Positions 30,042 through 41,582 of a stretch of 64,000 nucleotides of DNA are shown one piece after another. Position numbers and translations under genes: made by a program. Every line of letters starts with the position of its first letter. The stretch's first letter is position 1. The notes under the pieces were generated by a model that searched no databases, was not told where the DNA came from, and saw only the letters and a program-made list of their open reading frames with translations. Location of the stretch: the NCBI GenBank assembly GCA_002256995.1, contig NCGX01000022.1:1-64000 (forward strand), written 5' to 3'. The DNA is from Hydrogenophilales bacterium 16-64-40 (lineage in GTDB: Bacteria > Pseudomonadota > Gammaproteobacteria > Burkholderiales > Thiobacillaceae).

Positions 30042-30142
30042 GCGCCGTGCGCTGAATGATTCCCGGCGCTGCTCCGCCCGCTCCGGATTACTGCGCGGCC
30101 CGGTCTGGCCGTGTACGGATGATGTCATTCAGGAACGCTGCC

Positions 30143-30454
30143 ATGAACATAACGCTGCACGATAAAACGCTGGAAATCAGGCTCACCCGGGCGGCGCAAA
30201 AAGCGCTGGCGCAGCGCGACACCCCGCTGGTCGCCGAGATGGAGCTGCTGTTTTCCTGCCTGCTGCGCAAGCGGGTGCATTTCGGCGAGGCGCTGGCGCA
30301 GTCGACGCCGGTCAACGACCGCCTGGCGGTGCGATTCCGGCCCATCATGACCCGGCATTGCAGCGTGGCAGAAGGCGGTCCCACGCCGCCCTCCGACGAC
30401 TTTTCCATCGCCAACCCGCGCCCCTATGTGCCCAACTGGCTGGCCATCGATTAG
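30143..30454 (+). CDS. Conserved hypothetical protein, about 100 aa
   Basis: A 103-residue cytoplasmic protein with AGGAA 7 nt before its ATG. It starts MNITLHDKTLEIRLTRAAQK and has no signal, membrane segment or recognised motif; one Cys (LLFSCLLRKRVHF) and one late Cys (TRHCSVAE) are present. I do not recognise a family. It lies convergent to tatD. Confidence 0.65.
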   Translation: MNITLHDKTLEIRLTRAAQKALAQRDTPLVAEMELLFSCLLRKRVHFGEALAQSTPVNDRLAVRFRPIMTRHCSVAEGGPTPPSDDFSIANPRPYVPNWLAID

Positions 30455-30508
30455 CGGCGCGGGGAGTGGGTGGGTGCGTTTGGCTACGTGAGCTGACGCA
30501 GCCTCAAC

Positions 30509-31399
30509 TTAGGGCTCGTTAATGAATAAATTGGGCATACGTTGCTTCGTATTCGGGATGGATGCAAGGCGCGAGGCGCAGCGAATGGTCGTTCCATTCG
30601 CAAGCCTCGCAACGCCGCAGACGCCCGAATACGCAGCAACCCTCCGGGCTGGGGTCGCTTTTGGCGCATCCCGGTGTTGCAAGCCGCTTGTTGTGAGTGA
30701 CACAACCCCCGGCGCGTTGCGGCCGCGGCCGATCCACGCCGGCGGCATGTCGGGGCTGTCGGTTTCCAGCACGATCGCGTCGAGCGGCAGGTCGACCGCC
30801 AGCCGCCGCAGGTTGTTGGCGCGCGGCCAGGTGAAGGCGCCGCCGAAGCCGAGTTTGAATCCCAGCTTGATGAATTCGTCCGCCTGCTGTGGGCTGCCGT
30901 TGAAGGCGTGGGCGATGCCGCCGCGCACCCGGATTTTGCGCAGGTGCTTGAGCAACTGATCGTTTGCCTTCCGGCCATGCAGCAGCACCGGCAGGTCGTG
31001 TTCCCGTGCGATCTTCAGCTGCTCGACGTAGAAGAATTCCTGGGTGGCGTAGTCGAGGTCGCGCACAAACAGATCGAGGCCGATTTCGCCGATGGCCAGC
31101 GGGCGCTGCGCCTCGATTTGCGCGCGCAGGTCGGCCAGATGCGCCGGACGATGCACATCGAGCAGCATCGGGTGCAGGCCCCAGGCCGGCAGGCAGCCAG
31201 GGTAGCGTTCGCAGGTGGCGGCCACCGCGGCGAAGTTGTTGCGACTGACGGCAGGGATGATCAGGGTGGTGACGCCAGCGGCGACGGCGCGCGCGTACAC
31301 AGCATCGCGGTCGGCATCGAACTCTGCGGCGTCGAGATGGCAGTGGGTGTCGATAAAAAAAGGCGCCCTCGAGGACGCCGTTTCGCTTGCCAGTGACAT
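30509..31399 (-). CDS. tatD: TatD-family metal-dependent hydrolase with repeat-derived C-terminus
   Basis: TatD proteins are TIM-barrel DNases. All metal ligands are present before residue ~220: DTHCHLD, GEIGLDLF, VLLHGRK, GIAHAFNGS and LETDSPD. After WIGRGRNAP (~residue 230) the normal last 25-35 residues (starting NEPA in relatives) are missing. They are replaced by about 66 unrelated residues encoded by an inserted palindromic repeat, ending FINEP. The catalytic core is probably still functional, but the final helices are lost. Start codon context is weak. Confidence 0.9.
   Translation of the reverse strand: MSLASETASSRAPFFIDTHCHLDAAEFDADRDAVYARAVAAGVTTLIIPAVSRNNFAAVAATCERYPGCLPAWGLHPMLLDVHRPAHLADLRAQIEAQRPLAIGEIGLDLFVRDLDYATQEFFYVEQLKIAREHDLPVLLHGRKANDQLLKHLRKIRVRGGIAHAFNGSPQQADEFIKLGFKLGFGGAFTWPRANNLRRLAVDLPLDAIVLETDSPDMPPAWIGRGRNAPGVVSLTTSGLQHRDAPKATPARRVAAYSGVCGVARLANGTTIRCASRLASIPNTKQRMPNLFINEP
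30541..30640. repeat. 100-bp imperfect palindromic repeat at the 3' end of tatD
   Basis: Outer 17-nt arms (30541-30557 and 30624-30640) match at 16 positions. Nested inner arms GCGAGGC/GCCTCGC and GCGAATGG/CCATTCGC complete a long hairpin. Homology of tatD stops at about 30713, so the mobile unit may extend from roughly 30500 to 30713. The architecture resembles REP/MITE-type elements; I cannot name the family. Confidence 0.8.
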
Positions 31400-31405
31400 C
31401 GATGA

Positions 31406-32071
31406 TTAATCGTTGCTGGCAAAGCCCAGCAGGTGCAGCAGGCTGGTGAACAGGTTGAAAATCGCGACGAACAGCGTGACCGTTGCCATGATGTAGTTGG
31501 TCTCGCCGCCGTGGATGATGTTGCTGGTCTCGTACAGGATGAGGCCGGACATCAAGAGCACGAACATCGCGGACACCGCCAGCGACAGGCCGGGCATGTT
31601 GAAGAAGATCGCACCGATCCCGGCGAGGAAAGCAACCAGGATGCCGACCATGAGGAAGCCGCCCATGAAGCTGAAGTCCTTGCGGGTGGTCATCACGTAG
31701 GCTGACAGGCCGAGGAAGATCGCGGCGGTGCCGCCCATCGCCATCATCACCACCTGGGTGCCGTTGGGTAGCGCCAGGTAGGCGTTGAGGATGGGGCCGA
31801 GCGTATAGCCCATGAAGCCGGTGAGGGCGAACACGAAGGCGATGCCGAGGCTGCTGTCGCGGAACTTGGTGGTCAGGAACAGCAGACCAAAGTAGCCGAC
31901 CAGGGTGATGATGAGGCCGGGATGCGGCAGGTTCAGCGACATCGACAGACCGGCTGTCAGCGCGGAAAACGCCAGTGTCATCGACAGCAGCATGTAGGTG
32001 TTCTTGACGACCTTGTTGGTCGACAGCGCCGCAGACTGACTGCGGCCGAGGGTGGTGACTTGCGGATTCAT
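31406..32071 (-). CDS. Bax inhibitor-1/YccA family membrane protein
   Basis: A 221-residue inner-membrane protein with seven hydrophobic segments, including LTAGLSMSLNLPHPGLIITL, GIAFVFALTGFMGYTLGPIL and YIMATVTLFVAIFNLFTSLL. The FALTGFMGYTLGPIL and ETSNIIHGGETNYI motifs are those of bacterial BI-1/YccA, proteins linked to FtsH control and ion leak. The ATG is followed, 6 nt after its stop, by tatD on the same strand. Confidence 0.93.
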   Translation of the reverse strand: MNPQVTTLGRSQSAALSTNKVVKNTYMLLSMTLAFSALTAGLSMSLNLPHPGLIITLVGYFGLLFLTTKFRDSSLGIAFVFALTGFMGYTLGPILNAYLALPNGTQVVMMAMGGTAAIFLGLSAYVMTTRKDFSFMGGFLMVGILVAFLAGIGAIFFNMPGLSLAVSAMFVLLMSGLILYETSNIIHGGETNYIMATVTLFVAIFNLFTSLLHLLGFASND

Positions 32072-32239
32072 CTAGGCTCCTCTTTATGAATTGCGAAACA
32101 GTGTGCCGGGTCAGAGTGGATTCGCACGGCACAGGTTCCCGAATGCGTTCGGGATTGAGTGTCAGGATACCTTGATGCGCCCCGGCTTGCCACCCGAAAC
32201 CATTCTCGCGCTGGGGGTTTCCGCGGCGCAGGCGCGTTC

Positions 32240-32995
32240 TTATTCGCCGGGTTTCGTGCGCATCATCAGGTTCATCAGCTCGCCCGGCATCGGAAAGACG
32301 ATGGTGTTGGTCCTGTCGCCGGCGATGTTGGAGAGCGTCTGCAGATAGCGCAGCTGCATCGCCTGCGGCCGCCCGGCGAGAACTTCGGCGGCGGCCAGCA
32401 GTTTTTCCGACGCCTGCAATTCGCCCTCGGCGTGAATCACCTTGGCACGCCGTTCGCGTTCGGCTTCGGCCTGCTTGGCAATCGCGCGCACCATGGTTTC
32501 GTCGATGTCGACGTGCTTGATCTCGACGTTGGACACCTTGATGCCCCAGGCGTCGGTCTGTGCATCCAGCAGTTGCTGGATGTCCTGGTTCAGGCGTTCG
32601 CGCTCGGCCAGCATATCGTCGAGCTCATGCTTGCCCAGCACCGCGCGCAGCGTCGTCTGGGCCAGCTGGCTGGTGGCGACCAGGTAATCCTCCACCTGCA
32701 GGATGGACTTGGCCGGATCGATGACGCGGAAATACACCACCGCGTTGACCTTCACCGAGACGTTGTCGCGCGAGATCACGTCCTGGCTCGGCACGTCGAA
32801 CACCACGGTGCGCAGATCGACCCGCACCATCTGCTGGATGGCGGGAATAATGATGATCAGCCCCGGCCCCTTCACCTTCCAGAAGCGCCCGAGCATGAAC
32901 ACCACGCCGCGTTCGTATTCGCGCAGGATGCGGATGCTGGAGGCCAGCAGCGCCACGATCAGCAGAACAATAGTCAGGCCGCCGAATTCAAACAT
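32240..32995 (-). CDS. Slipin (SPFH/stomatin-like membrane protein)
   Basis: A 251-residue SPFH-domain protein anchored by one N-terminal helix. It contains ILREYERGVVFMLGRFWKVKG, VVFDVPSQDVISRDNVSVKVNAVVYFRV and a C-terminal coiled coil rich in Ala/Glu (AIAKQAEAERERRAKVIHAEGE), all typical of slipin/YbbK proteins that oligomerise at lipid rafts. It follows the NfeD gene by 12 nt, the classic NfeD-slipin pair. Confidence 0.95.
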   Translation of the reverse strand: MFEFGGLTIVLLIVALLASSIRILREYERGVVFMLGRFWKVKGPGLIIIIPAIQQMVRVDLRTVVFDVPSQDVISRDNVSVKVNAVVYFRVIDPAKSILQVEDYLVATSQLAQTTLRAVLGKHELDDMLAERERLNQDIQQLLDAQTDAWGIKVSNVEIKHVDIDETMVRAIAKQAEAERERRAKVIHAEGELQASEKLLAAAEVLAGRPQAMQLRYLQTLSNIAGDRTNTIVFPMPGELMNLMMRTKPGE

Positions 32996-33007
32996 GATCT
33001 TTCTCCT

Positions 33008-34366
33008 TTATGAACCATCCTGGTCCGGTTCCACGTCGAGTGTCAGGTCGCGCCGGGCGCGCACCCGCACCCGGTCGCCGCGCTTCAGCGGCAGATTGCT
33101 GCGCACCCGCCACTGCTCGCCGTGGACGTGGGCCCAGCCTTCGTGTTCCATGTCTTCCAGGATTTCGCCGGTGGCGCCGATCATTTGCTCGGCGCCGGTC
33201 ACCACTGGCCGCGCCCGCGCCTTGACCGCCATGCCGACGACAAAGAAGCTGAACAGCCCGCTGGTGACCGCCAGCGGAACGATTAGCGCCCACGGAATGC
33301 CGTAGCCGGGAACGTCGGTGTCGATCAGCATCACCGAGCCGATGACAAAGGCGATGATGCCGCCCACCCCCAGCGCGCCGAAGCTGGGGATGAAGGCCTC
33401 CGAGACCATCATCACGATGCCGAGCATGATGAGCGCCAGTCCGACATAGTTAATCGGCATGACCTGCAGCGCGAACATTGCCAGCAGCAGGCAGATGCCA
33501 CCGACCACACCGGGGAACAGCATGCCGGGATTGGAGAATTCGTAGATCAGCCCGTAGATGCCAAGCAGCATCAGGATGTAGGCGATGCCGGGATCGCCGA
33601 TCACCGCCAGCAGGCGGCTGCGCCAGTCGGGCTGGATGCGCTCGATGACGGCATTGGTGGTGTCCAGGGTGAGCGTGTCGCCGTTCATCTTGATGACGCG
33701 GCCGTTGACCTGGCGCAGCAGGTCATCAAGGTCGGTCGCCACCAGATCGATCACCTTCAGGTCCAGCGCCTCGGGTGCCGACAGGCTGACGGCCTCGCGC
33801 ACCGCCCGTTCGGCCCACTCGGCATTGCGCCCGCGCAGTTCGGCCAGCCCGCGGATGTAAGCCGCGGCGTCCTGCACCGCCTTGCGCATCTTGGGGTCGC
33901 CCGGCGGCGCGTCGGCAGGCTTGGCGGCATCGGGCTGATCCGGCGATGCGGGCTTGTCGCCGCCGGCGGGCACCAGTTCGACCGGCGTTGCCGCCCCCAG
34001 GTTGGTCGCCGGCGCCATCGCCGCGATGTGGCTGGCATACAGGATGTAGGTGCCGGCGCTGGCGGCGCGCGCACCCTGAGGCGTGACATAGGTGGCGACC
34101 GGCACCTTCGATGCCAGGATGGCCTTGATGATGTCGCGCATCGCGGTGTCGAGCCCGCCCGGCGTGTCCATCTCGATCACGATCAGATGCGCCTGCTCCT
34201 CGATCGCCTTGTCGATGCCGCGCAGCAGGTAGTCGGCGCTGCCGGGGCTGATCGCCCCCTGCACCGTCAGTACCCGCACCATCGCCGCGCTGGCAGGCGC
34301 GGCCAGCCCCAGGATCAGGCAGGCGGGCAGGACAAGGCGTGACAAGAAGCAAAGCAGCTTGGTCAT
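33008..34366 (-). CDS. NfeD long form (membrane serine protease with NfeD domain)
   Basis: A 452-residue protein, exported N-terminus, cleaving stomatin-type partners. Domains: signal peptide; ClpP-like protease (~30-215) with EMDTPGGLDTAMRD, PQGARAASAGTYI carrying the catalytic Ser, and ATNLGAATPV; four membrane segments (~250-370); C-terminal OB-fold NfeD domain (~375-452). An Ala/Pro/Asp-rich insert (GDKPASPDQPDAAKPADAPP) after the ATP motif is a variable linker. It is immediately upstream of its usual slipin partner. Confidence 0.95.
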   Translation of the reverse strand: MTKLLCFLSRLVLPACLILGLAAPASAAMVRVLTVQGAISPGSADYLLRGIDKAIEEQAHLIVIEMDTPGGLDTAMRDIIKAILASKVPVATYVTPQGARAASAGTYILYASHIAAMAPATNLGAATPVELVPAGGDKPASPDQPDAAKPADAPPGDPKMRKAVQDAAAYIRGLAELRGRNAEWAERAVREAVSLSAPEALDLKVIDLVATDLDDLLRQVNGRVIKMNGDTLTLDTTNAVIERIQPDWRSRLLAVIGDPGIAYILMLLGIYGLIYEFSNPGMLFPGVVGGICLLLAMFALQVMPINYVGLALIMLGIVMMVSEAFIPSFGALGVGGIIAFVIGSVMLIDTDVPGYGIPWALIVPLAVTSGLFSFFVVGMAVKARARPVVTGAEQMIGATGEILEDMEHEGWAHVHGEQWRVRSNLPLKRGDRVRVRARRDLTLDVEPDQDGS

Positions 34367-34418
34367 GGCTTCACTTTAGACCGAAAAAAACCATCCTGCC
34401 CCGCGTAAGCGCGAAACG

Positions 34419-34476
34419 AAAAACGCGAAGGCACGCGAGGAAACCCTCACGTTGGGTTTCTTCGCGTGCCTTCGCG
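34419..34476 (-). terminator. Strong terminator downstream of the OmpA-like gene
   Basis: A 23-bp stem (34424-34446 with 34454-34476, one mismatch) around a 7-nt loop. On the minus strand it is followed at once by TTTTT. It closes the OmpA-family transcript before the nfeD gene. Confidence 0.85.
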
Positions 34477-34518
34477 AAAACAAGGATTGCGCCGGCCGGG
34501 CCGGCGAAACGGGTCCGC

Positions 34519-35196
34519 TTAGTTCGCGACCACCGGCAGGATCCACAATTCGACGCGGCGGTTCAGCTGGCGACCGGCGTCGGTCGCGTTATCGGCGCGC
34601 GGCTCGGACTCGCCCCGGCCATAGGCTTCCAGGCGCAGCGGGTTGACGTTCTGGCCGGCAAAGTAATTCATCACCGACTGCGCGCGGTTTTCCGACAGGA
34701 CCTGGTTGGCGGCGTCGGAGCCGACGCTGTCGGTATGGCCGATCACGGTGACGGTGGTTTTGCCGTACTGGTTCAGCACACGGGAAATCTTGTTCAGCGT
34801 CGTGGTGTAGCCGGGCTTCAACATGTAGGAGTTGGTGTCGAAGCCGGTGTTGGCCGTCATGCTGACTAGCAGGGCGTTGTCGCTGGCGCGTTTATCGACG
34901 CTGATCTCGCCGCGCTGGATTTCCGGCTGCAACTGCTTTACCAGGTCCTTGGCCTGCGTGTCCATGTAGTAGCCGACGCCGGTTCCGGCCAGGCCGCCGC
35001 CGACCGCGCCGATCAGCGCGCCCTTGCCACGGTTCTTGTGGTTGATGATCGCGCCCAGCACCGCGCCGCTCGCGGTGCCGACGATGGCGCCCGTCTGGGT
35101 CTTGGAGAGATCACGCGAGTCGCCCAGATCGTTGGTGGCACAGGCGGAGAGCAGAAAAGTGGCAAGCAGGGGGAGTGCGATGAGGGGAGCGCGCAT
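34519..35196 (-). CDS. OmpA-family peptidoglycan-binding lipoprotein
   Basis: A 225-residue outer-membrane lipoprotein. The signal ends in the lipobox LLSAC; a glycine-zipper region (TGAIVGTASGAVLGAIINH, GALIGAVGGGLAGTGVGYYM) follows. The C-terminal OmpA domain has TVTVIGHTDSVGSDAANQVLSENRAQSV and LNRRVELWILP, including the Asp and Arg that bind diaminopimelate in this family. The start at 35196 is chosen for AAAGGA upstream; the ORF could extend to 35337 but without a signal. It is followed by a strong terminator. Confidence 0.94.
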   Translation of the reverse strand: MRAPLIALPLLATFLLSACATNDLGDSRDLSKTQTGAIVGTASGAVLGAIINHKNRGKGALIGAVGGGLAGTGVGYYMDTQAKDLVKQLQPEIQRGEISVDKRASDNALLVSMTANTGFDTNSYMLKPGYTTTLNKISRVLNQYGKTTVTVIGHTDSVGSDAANQVLSENRAQSVMNYFAGQNVNPLRLEAYGRGESEPRADNATDAGRQLNRRVELWILPVVAN

Positions 35197-35314
35197 GGGT
35201 AAATCCTTTGGATTGATGTGCGGCAGCGGAATGCGCCGCAGTCGTTTTGGCTTAAGGCAGGATACGGGGGGGCGCTTTCTTTCGTCTGTTGCATAGCGAA
35301 CATAACGGACGCGT

Positions 35315-35644
35315 TCAATCTGCCGGGCCGTCGCCATCCGGCGGCGTGGGGGCGAGCGATCTGAGCTTCAGGTGCAGCGCCGCCTTGGCGAGCAGGTGGG
35401 CGGAGACCGGCGCGGTGATGAACAGGAACAGCGTAACCAGCACTTCGTGCAGGCTGACGCCTTCTTCGCGCACGCTGAAATACAGCGCGGAGGCGATCAG
35501 CAGGCAGCCGACGCCCAGCGTGGTGGCCTTGGTCGGGCCGTGCAGGCGGGTGTAGAAGTCGCGCAGGCGGGCAAGTCCCAAGGAGCCGATGAAGGTGAAG
35601 ATCGCGCCGGTGAGGATCAAGAGGGAGAGCAGGATGTCGATCAT
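35315..35644 (-). CDS. mrpG: Mrp-type Na+/H+ antiporter subunit G
   Basis: A 109-residue subunit of the multi-component Mrp antiporter, with three membrane helices: LLSLLILTGAIFTFIGSLGL, then TTLGVGCLLIASALYFS and LVTLFLFITAPVSAHLLAK. The LARLRDFYTRLHGPTKATTLG motif is typical of MnhG/PhaG. It is the last gene of the mrpACDEFG run, 13 nt after mrpF. Confidence 0.93.
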   Translation of the reverse strand: MIDILLSLLILTGAIFTFIGSLGLARLRDFYTRLHGPTKATTLGVGCLLIASALYFSVREEGVSLHEVLVTLFLFITAPVSAHLLAKAALHLKLRSLAPTPPDGDGPAD

Positions 35645-35657
35645 GGTTGTCCGCGCC

Positions 35658-35927
35658 TCATTCGATGATGTCGCCACGCAGCAGGTACTTGCACAGCGCC
35701 ACGGTGCCGACGAATCCCATCATGGCGATCAGCAGCGCCGCCTCGAAATAGATCGCGCTGCCGAGATGGATGCCGAGCAGCACCAACAGCGCGATGGTGT
35801 TCACGTACAGGGTGTCGAGCGCGAGGATGCGGTCGGGCGCGTCGGGGCCGCGCAGCAGGCGCCAGAAGCTCAGCAGGAAGGCCAGGCTGACCAGTGCAAA
35901 GGCGATCGGGATGACGGTGCTCAGCAT
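35658..35927 (-). CDS. mrpF: Mrp-type Na+/H+ antiporter subunit F
   Basis: An 89-residue, three-helix subunit with FWRLLRGPDAPDRILALDTLYVN, the MrpF signature, and LLIAMMGFVGTVALCKYLLRG at the C-terminus. It starts 2 nt after the mrpE stop, in the compact mrp operon. Confidence 0.93.
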   Translation of the reverse strand: MLSTVIPIAFALVSLAFLLSFWRLLRGPDAPDRILALDTLYVNTIALLVLLGIHLGSAIYFEAALLIAMMGFVGTVALCKYLLRGDIIE

Positions 35928-35929
35928 GT

Positions 35930-36424
35930 TCAATCCTCCTGTTCGAAGATCTTTTTCAGCGGCGTCTCGTAACGCTGCTTGATTTCGGCGACCAGCGCCG
36001 CGGCGTCGCCGGTGTCGATCGTGTGCACGACCAGCGTGCGCTTGTCCGCGCTTAGCAGCGCGGATACCGTTCCCGGCGTCAGCGAGATGGTGTTGGCCAA
36101 GAGGCTGATGGCAAGTTCGCTCCTGAGCGCCAGCGGCACCGCGACGAAAACCGGGCGCAGGCGGGCCGGCCCCCGCAGGATCAGGTACGCGACGTGGACG
36201 CTGCCGCGCACGATGTCGATGACGAACACGCCGAGGAAGCGCAGCAGGGTGAGCGGGTGGCGGATGCGGATCCGCTCCGGCCAGAAGCTCGAGGTGGCGA
36301 AGGGAATCAGCCAGCCGAGCAGCGCGCCCAGCACCAGGTGGCCGGCCGACAGCTGGTTGACCAGCAGCAGCCACAGGATGACGAGCGAGACGGTCAGCAG
36401 GGGATGCGGCAGCAAACGTCTCAT
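35930..36424 (-). CDS. mrpE: Mrp-type Na+/H+ antiporter subunit E
   Basis: A 164-residue subunit with two N-terminal helices and a cytoplasmic domain. It carries TVSLVILWLLLVNQLSAGHLV, LLANTISLTPGTVSALLS and VVHTIDTGDAAALVAEIKQRYE, matching MnhE/PhaE. Its ATG overlaps the mrpD stop by 4 nt (ATGA); that mrpD stop lies just outside a palindromic repeat. Confidence 0.93.
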   Translation of the reverse strand: MRRLLPHPLLTVSLVILWLLLVNQLSAGHLVLGALLGWLIPFATSSFWPERIRIRHPLTLLRFLGVFVIDIVRGSVHVAYLILRGPARLRPVFVAVPLALRSELAISLLANTISLTPGTVSALLSADKRTLVVHTIDTGDAAALVAEIKQRYETPLKKIFEQED

Positions 36425-38049
36425 GGCTTAGCACCCGCAAGGGGTACGCCCCCAGACGCTGCGGAAGGGTCGCTGCCCAGCAGCGGGGAACCCGCCGGCG
36501 TACCCCATGCGGGTGCTCGCCCTTCGGGCGGTCTTGGCGCAGCGCCCAGTACGGCTTCGATGTACTGCTGCGGCTGCAGCAGTTGCGTTGCGGTGGCGTG
36601 GGCGTAATCGGACAGCGGCCCGGCCCAGATCACCAGGCCTGCGACCAGCAGCAGCAGGCCGCCGACGGGCGCCAGCGCGGCCATCGACGGCGGCGTCAGC
36701 GACGCGGCGTCGTGCGGGCTGTGGGTGCGATAGAACAGCAGGCTGCCGCTCCGCGCCAGCGCGATCATGCTCAGCAGCCCGGTGACCAGAACGATGCTCC
36801 ACACCCAGGGCATCAGCGGCGAGTCGAGCGCGGCCTTGAGCAGCATGAACTTGCCGAGGAAGCCGGACAGCGGCGGCAGCCCGGCGCTGGCCACGGCGGC
36901 GACGAAAAACAGCCCGCCCAGCACGCGCGCGCCGGGCATCTCGGGGCCGGACTCGAAGCGGTCGGCGAATTCGCCGCGCGCCCGGCTGATCGAATCGGCC
37001 AGCAGGAACAGCGCGGCCGTGGCGAAGACGGAGTGCGGCAGGTAGTACAGGCCGGCGGCGATTGCATCGGGGCTGCCGAGGCCGAAGGCCAGGAGCAGGC
37101 TGCCGATCGAGGCCACCACCAGGTAGGCCGCCTGCTGCCGCAGCGTGGTGCTGGCCACCACGCCGAGCATGCCGAGCGTCAGCGTCGCGAGCGCCAGTGG
37201 CGCGAGCCAGGGGTCGAGTAAGTGGGCGACCGGGCCGGCCGTGTCGCCGAACATCAGCGTGTAGACGCGCAGGATGCTGTAGGCGCCGACCTTGGTCATG
37301 ATGGCGAACAGCGCCGCCACCGGCGCGCTGGTGTGGGCGTAGGCGGCGGGCAGCCACAGGTAGAGCGGCAGCAGCGCGGCCTTCAGCGCGAACACGGCGA
37401 ACAGCAGCAGGCCGGCGGACTGCACCAGCGCCAGATTGTCCGGCGGCGTGGCCGCGAGCTTCACCGCGAGGTCGGCCATGTTGAGCGTGCCGGTCACCCC
37501 GTACAGGGTGCCGACGGCGAACAGGAACAGCGTCGAGCCGACCAGGTTGATGACGACGAAGTGCAGCCCCGCCTTCACCCGCTGGCGGCCGCCACCGTGC
37601 AGCAGGAGGCCGTAGGAGGCGAGCAGCAGGATCTCGAAGAAGACGAACAGGTTGAACAGGTCGCCGGTGAGGAAGGCGCCATTCAGGCCGAACAGCTGCA
37701 GCTGGAACAGCACGTGGAAGTGGCGGCCTTGCGTGTCGCTGCCGCGAATCGCGTACAGCAGCGCGAACACCGCGAGCAGGGCCGTCGTCAGCAGCAGCCA
37801 CGCCGCCAGTCGGTCGACCACCAGCACGATGCCATAGGGCGCGACCCAGTTGCCCAGCTGGTAGACCAGCTGGGTGCCGTCGGCGGCCGTCTGCACCAAC
37901 GCGATCGCCAGCGGAATCAGCGCCAGCACGGCGGCAAGACTGACGCCGCGTTGCACCTCCAAGCCGCGGTTGCGCAGCCCCAGCAAAACGATGCCGGCGA
38001 GGAGCGGCAGCACCACCGGCAGGATGGGCAGATGATCGAGCCAGTTCAT
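36421..38049 (-). CDS. mrpD: Mrp-type Na+/H+ antiporter subunit D with repeat-derived C-terminus
   Basis: A 542-residue proton-pumping-type subunit related to NuoM/NuoN, with about 14 membrane helices. It contains LFVFFEILLLASYGLLLHGGG, with the conserved Glu, and FALKAALLPLYLWLPAAYAHTSAP, with the conserved Lys. Normal homology runs to HATATQLLQPQQYIEAVLG. The last ~35 residues (PPEGRAPAWGTPAGSPLLGS onward) come from an 86-bp palindrome and are not MrpD-like. The stop still overlaps mrpE, so coupling survived the insertion. Confidence 0.93.
   Translation of the reverse strand: MNWLDHLPILPVVLPLLAGIVLLGLRNRGLEVQRGVSLAAVLALIPLAIALVQTAADGTQLVYQLGNWVAPYGIVLVVDRLAAWLLLTTALLAVFALLYAIRGSDTQGRHFHVLFQLQLFGLNGAFLTGDLFNLFVFFEILLLASYGLLLHGGGRQRVKAGLHFVVINLVGSTLFLFAVGTLYGVTGTLNMADLAVKLAATPPDNLALVQSAGLLLFAVFALKAALLPLYLWLPAAYAHTSAPVAALFAIMTKVGAYSILRVYTLMFGDTAGPVAHLLDPWLAPLALATLTLGMLGVVASTTLRQQAAYLVVASIGSLLLAFGLGSPDAIAAGLYYLPHSVFATAALFLLADSISRARGEFADRFESGPEMPGARVLGGLFFVAAVASAGLPPLSGFLGKFMLLKAALDSPLMPWVWSIVLVTGLLSMIALARSGSLLFYRTHSPHDAASLTPPSMAALAPVGGLLLLVAGLVIWAGPLSDYAHATATQLLQPQQYIEAVLGAAPRPPEGRAPAWGTPAGSPLLGSDPSAASGGVPLAGAKP
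36431..36516. repeat. 86-bp palindromic repeat at the 3' end of mrpD
   Basis: 20-nt arms at 36431-36450 and 36497-36516 match at 19 positions; the centre is also self-complementary (CGCTGC..GCAGCG). It encodes the aberrant MrpD C-terminus (about residues 512-540). It differs in sequence from the tatD and 52-bp repeats. Confidence 0.8.
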
Positions 38050-38389
38050 GCGTGCCGGTCCTCATTGTGGTGGCGGCCGTCGACATGGTCGTTGCCGAGC
38101 TCGGCGCGCGCCTTCAGCGCCAGCACGATGGCGAAGGCGGTCATGCCGAAGCTGATGACGATGGCGGTGAGCACCAGCGCCTGCGGCAGCGGGTCGGTGT
38201 AGCCCTCGGCCGCCGCGCTGATCACCGGCGGCACGCCGATGGCGAGGCGGCCCATGACGAACAGGAACAGGTTGACGGCGTAGGACATCAGGGTGAGTCC
38301 CAGCACCACCGGAAAGGTCTGGCCGCGCAATGCGAGAAACACGCCGCCCGCGGTGAGCACGCCGATGACCAGGGCAATCAACATTTCCA

Positions 38390-38390
<1 letters not shown>
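38046..38390 (-). CDS. mrpC: Mrp-type Na+/H+ antiporter subunit C
   Basis: A 114-residue, three-helix NuoK-like subunit: EMLIALVIGVLTAGGVFLAL, then VVLGLTLMSYAVNLFLFVMG and DPLPQALVLTAIVISFGMTA, the MnhC signature. It shares one base with the mrpA stop and overlaps the mrpD start by 4 nt. Confidence 0.94.
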
Positions 38391-41188
<2,798 letters not shown>

Positions 41189-41582
41189 CGATCGGGATTG
41201 TTATACGGACTGGCGGAGGGGGCCGGAAGACGCGGCCATTCTAACGTGACTTGGCGCTGCCATGAACCTGTGTGGGGCACGGGCTATGCGTTGCGCGGGT
41301 TCAGTCGGGGGATGCTGGACCGACGGTACGTTGCCCTGTGCCGGCGGAGTACTTGCGCTGCCAATTTGTTTTGTGCAAACATAAAAAAACGTTTTGCCTG
41401 CAGTTCATTCTGGTCTCCCGCGCGTCTGGCGCTCGTACTGGTCGATGCGCATCACGGTGCGGCCCGCGTGCCGGGATTTTCCTTGTCAGCGCGCCTGCCC
41501 ATCATCGGTTCTTGCACAAGTCTGGTGAGCGAGGATTATCGGACAGGCGAGCATCCAAACCATTTTTCCAGAGGTTTGAATC
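41189..41582. other. Intergenic region between divergent mrpA and PfkB genes
   Basis: 394 bp with no credible gene on either strand. It contains an AT-rich stretch at about 41360-41400 with an A7 run, which could hold promoters for the divergent genes. I see no good consensus -35/-10 pair and no sigma-54 site. Confidence 0.6.

Noticed and set aside
30541-30640. Rho-independent terminator for tatD
   Set aside because: The palindrome lies inside the open frame, is about 100 bp long with nested arms and lacks a T-run.
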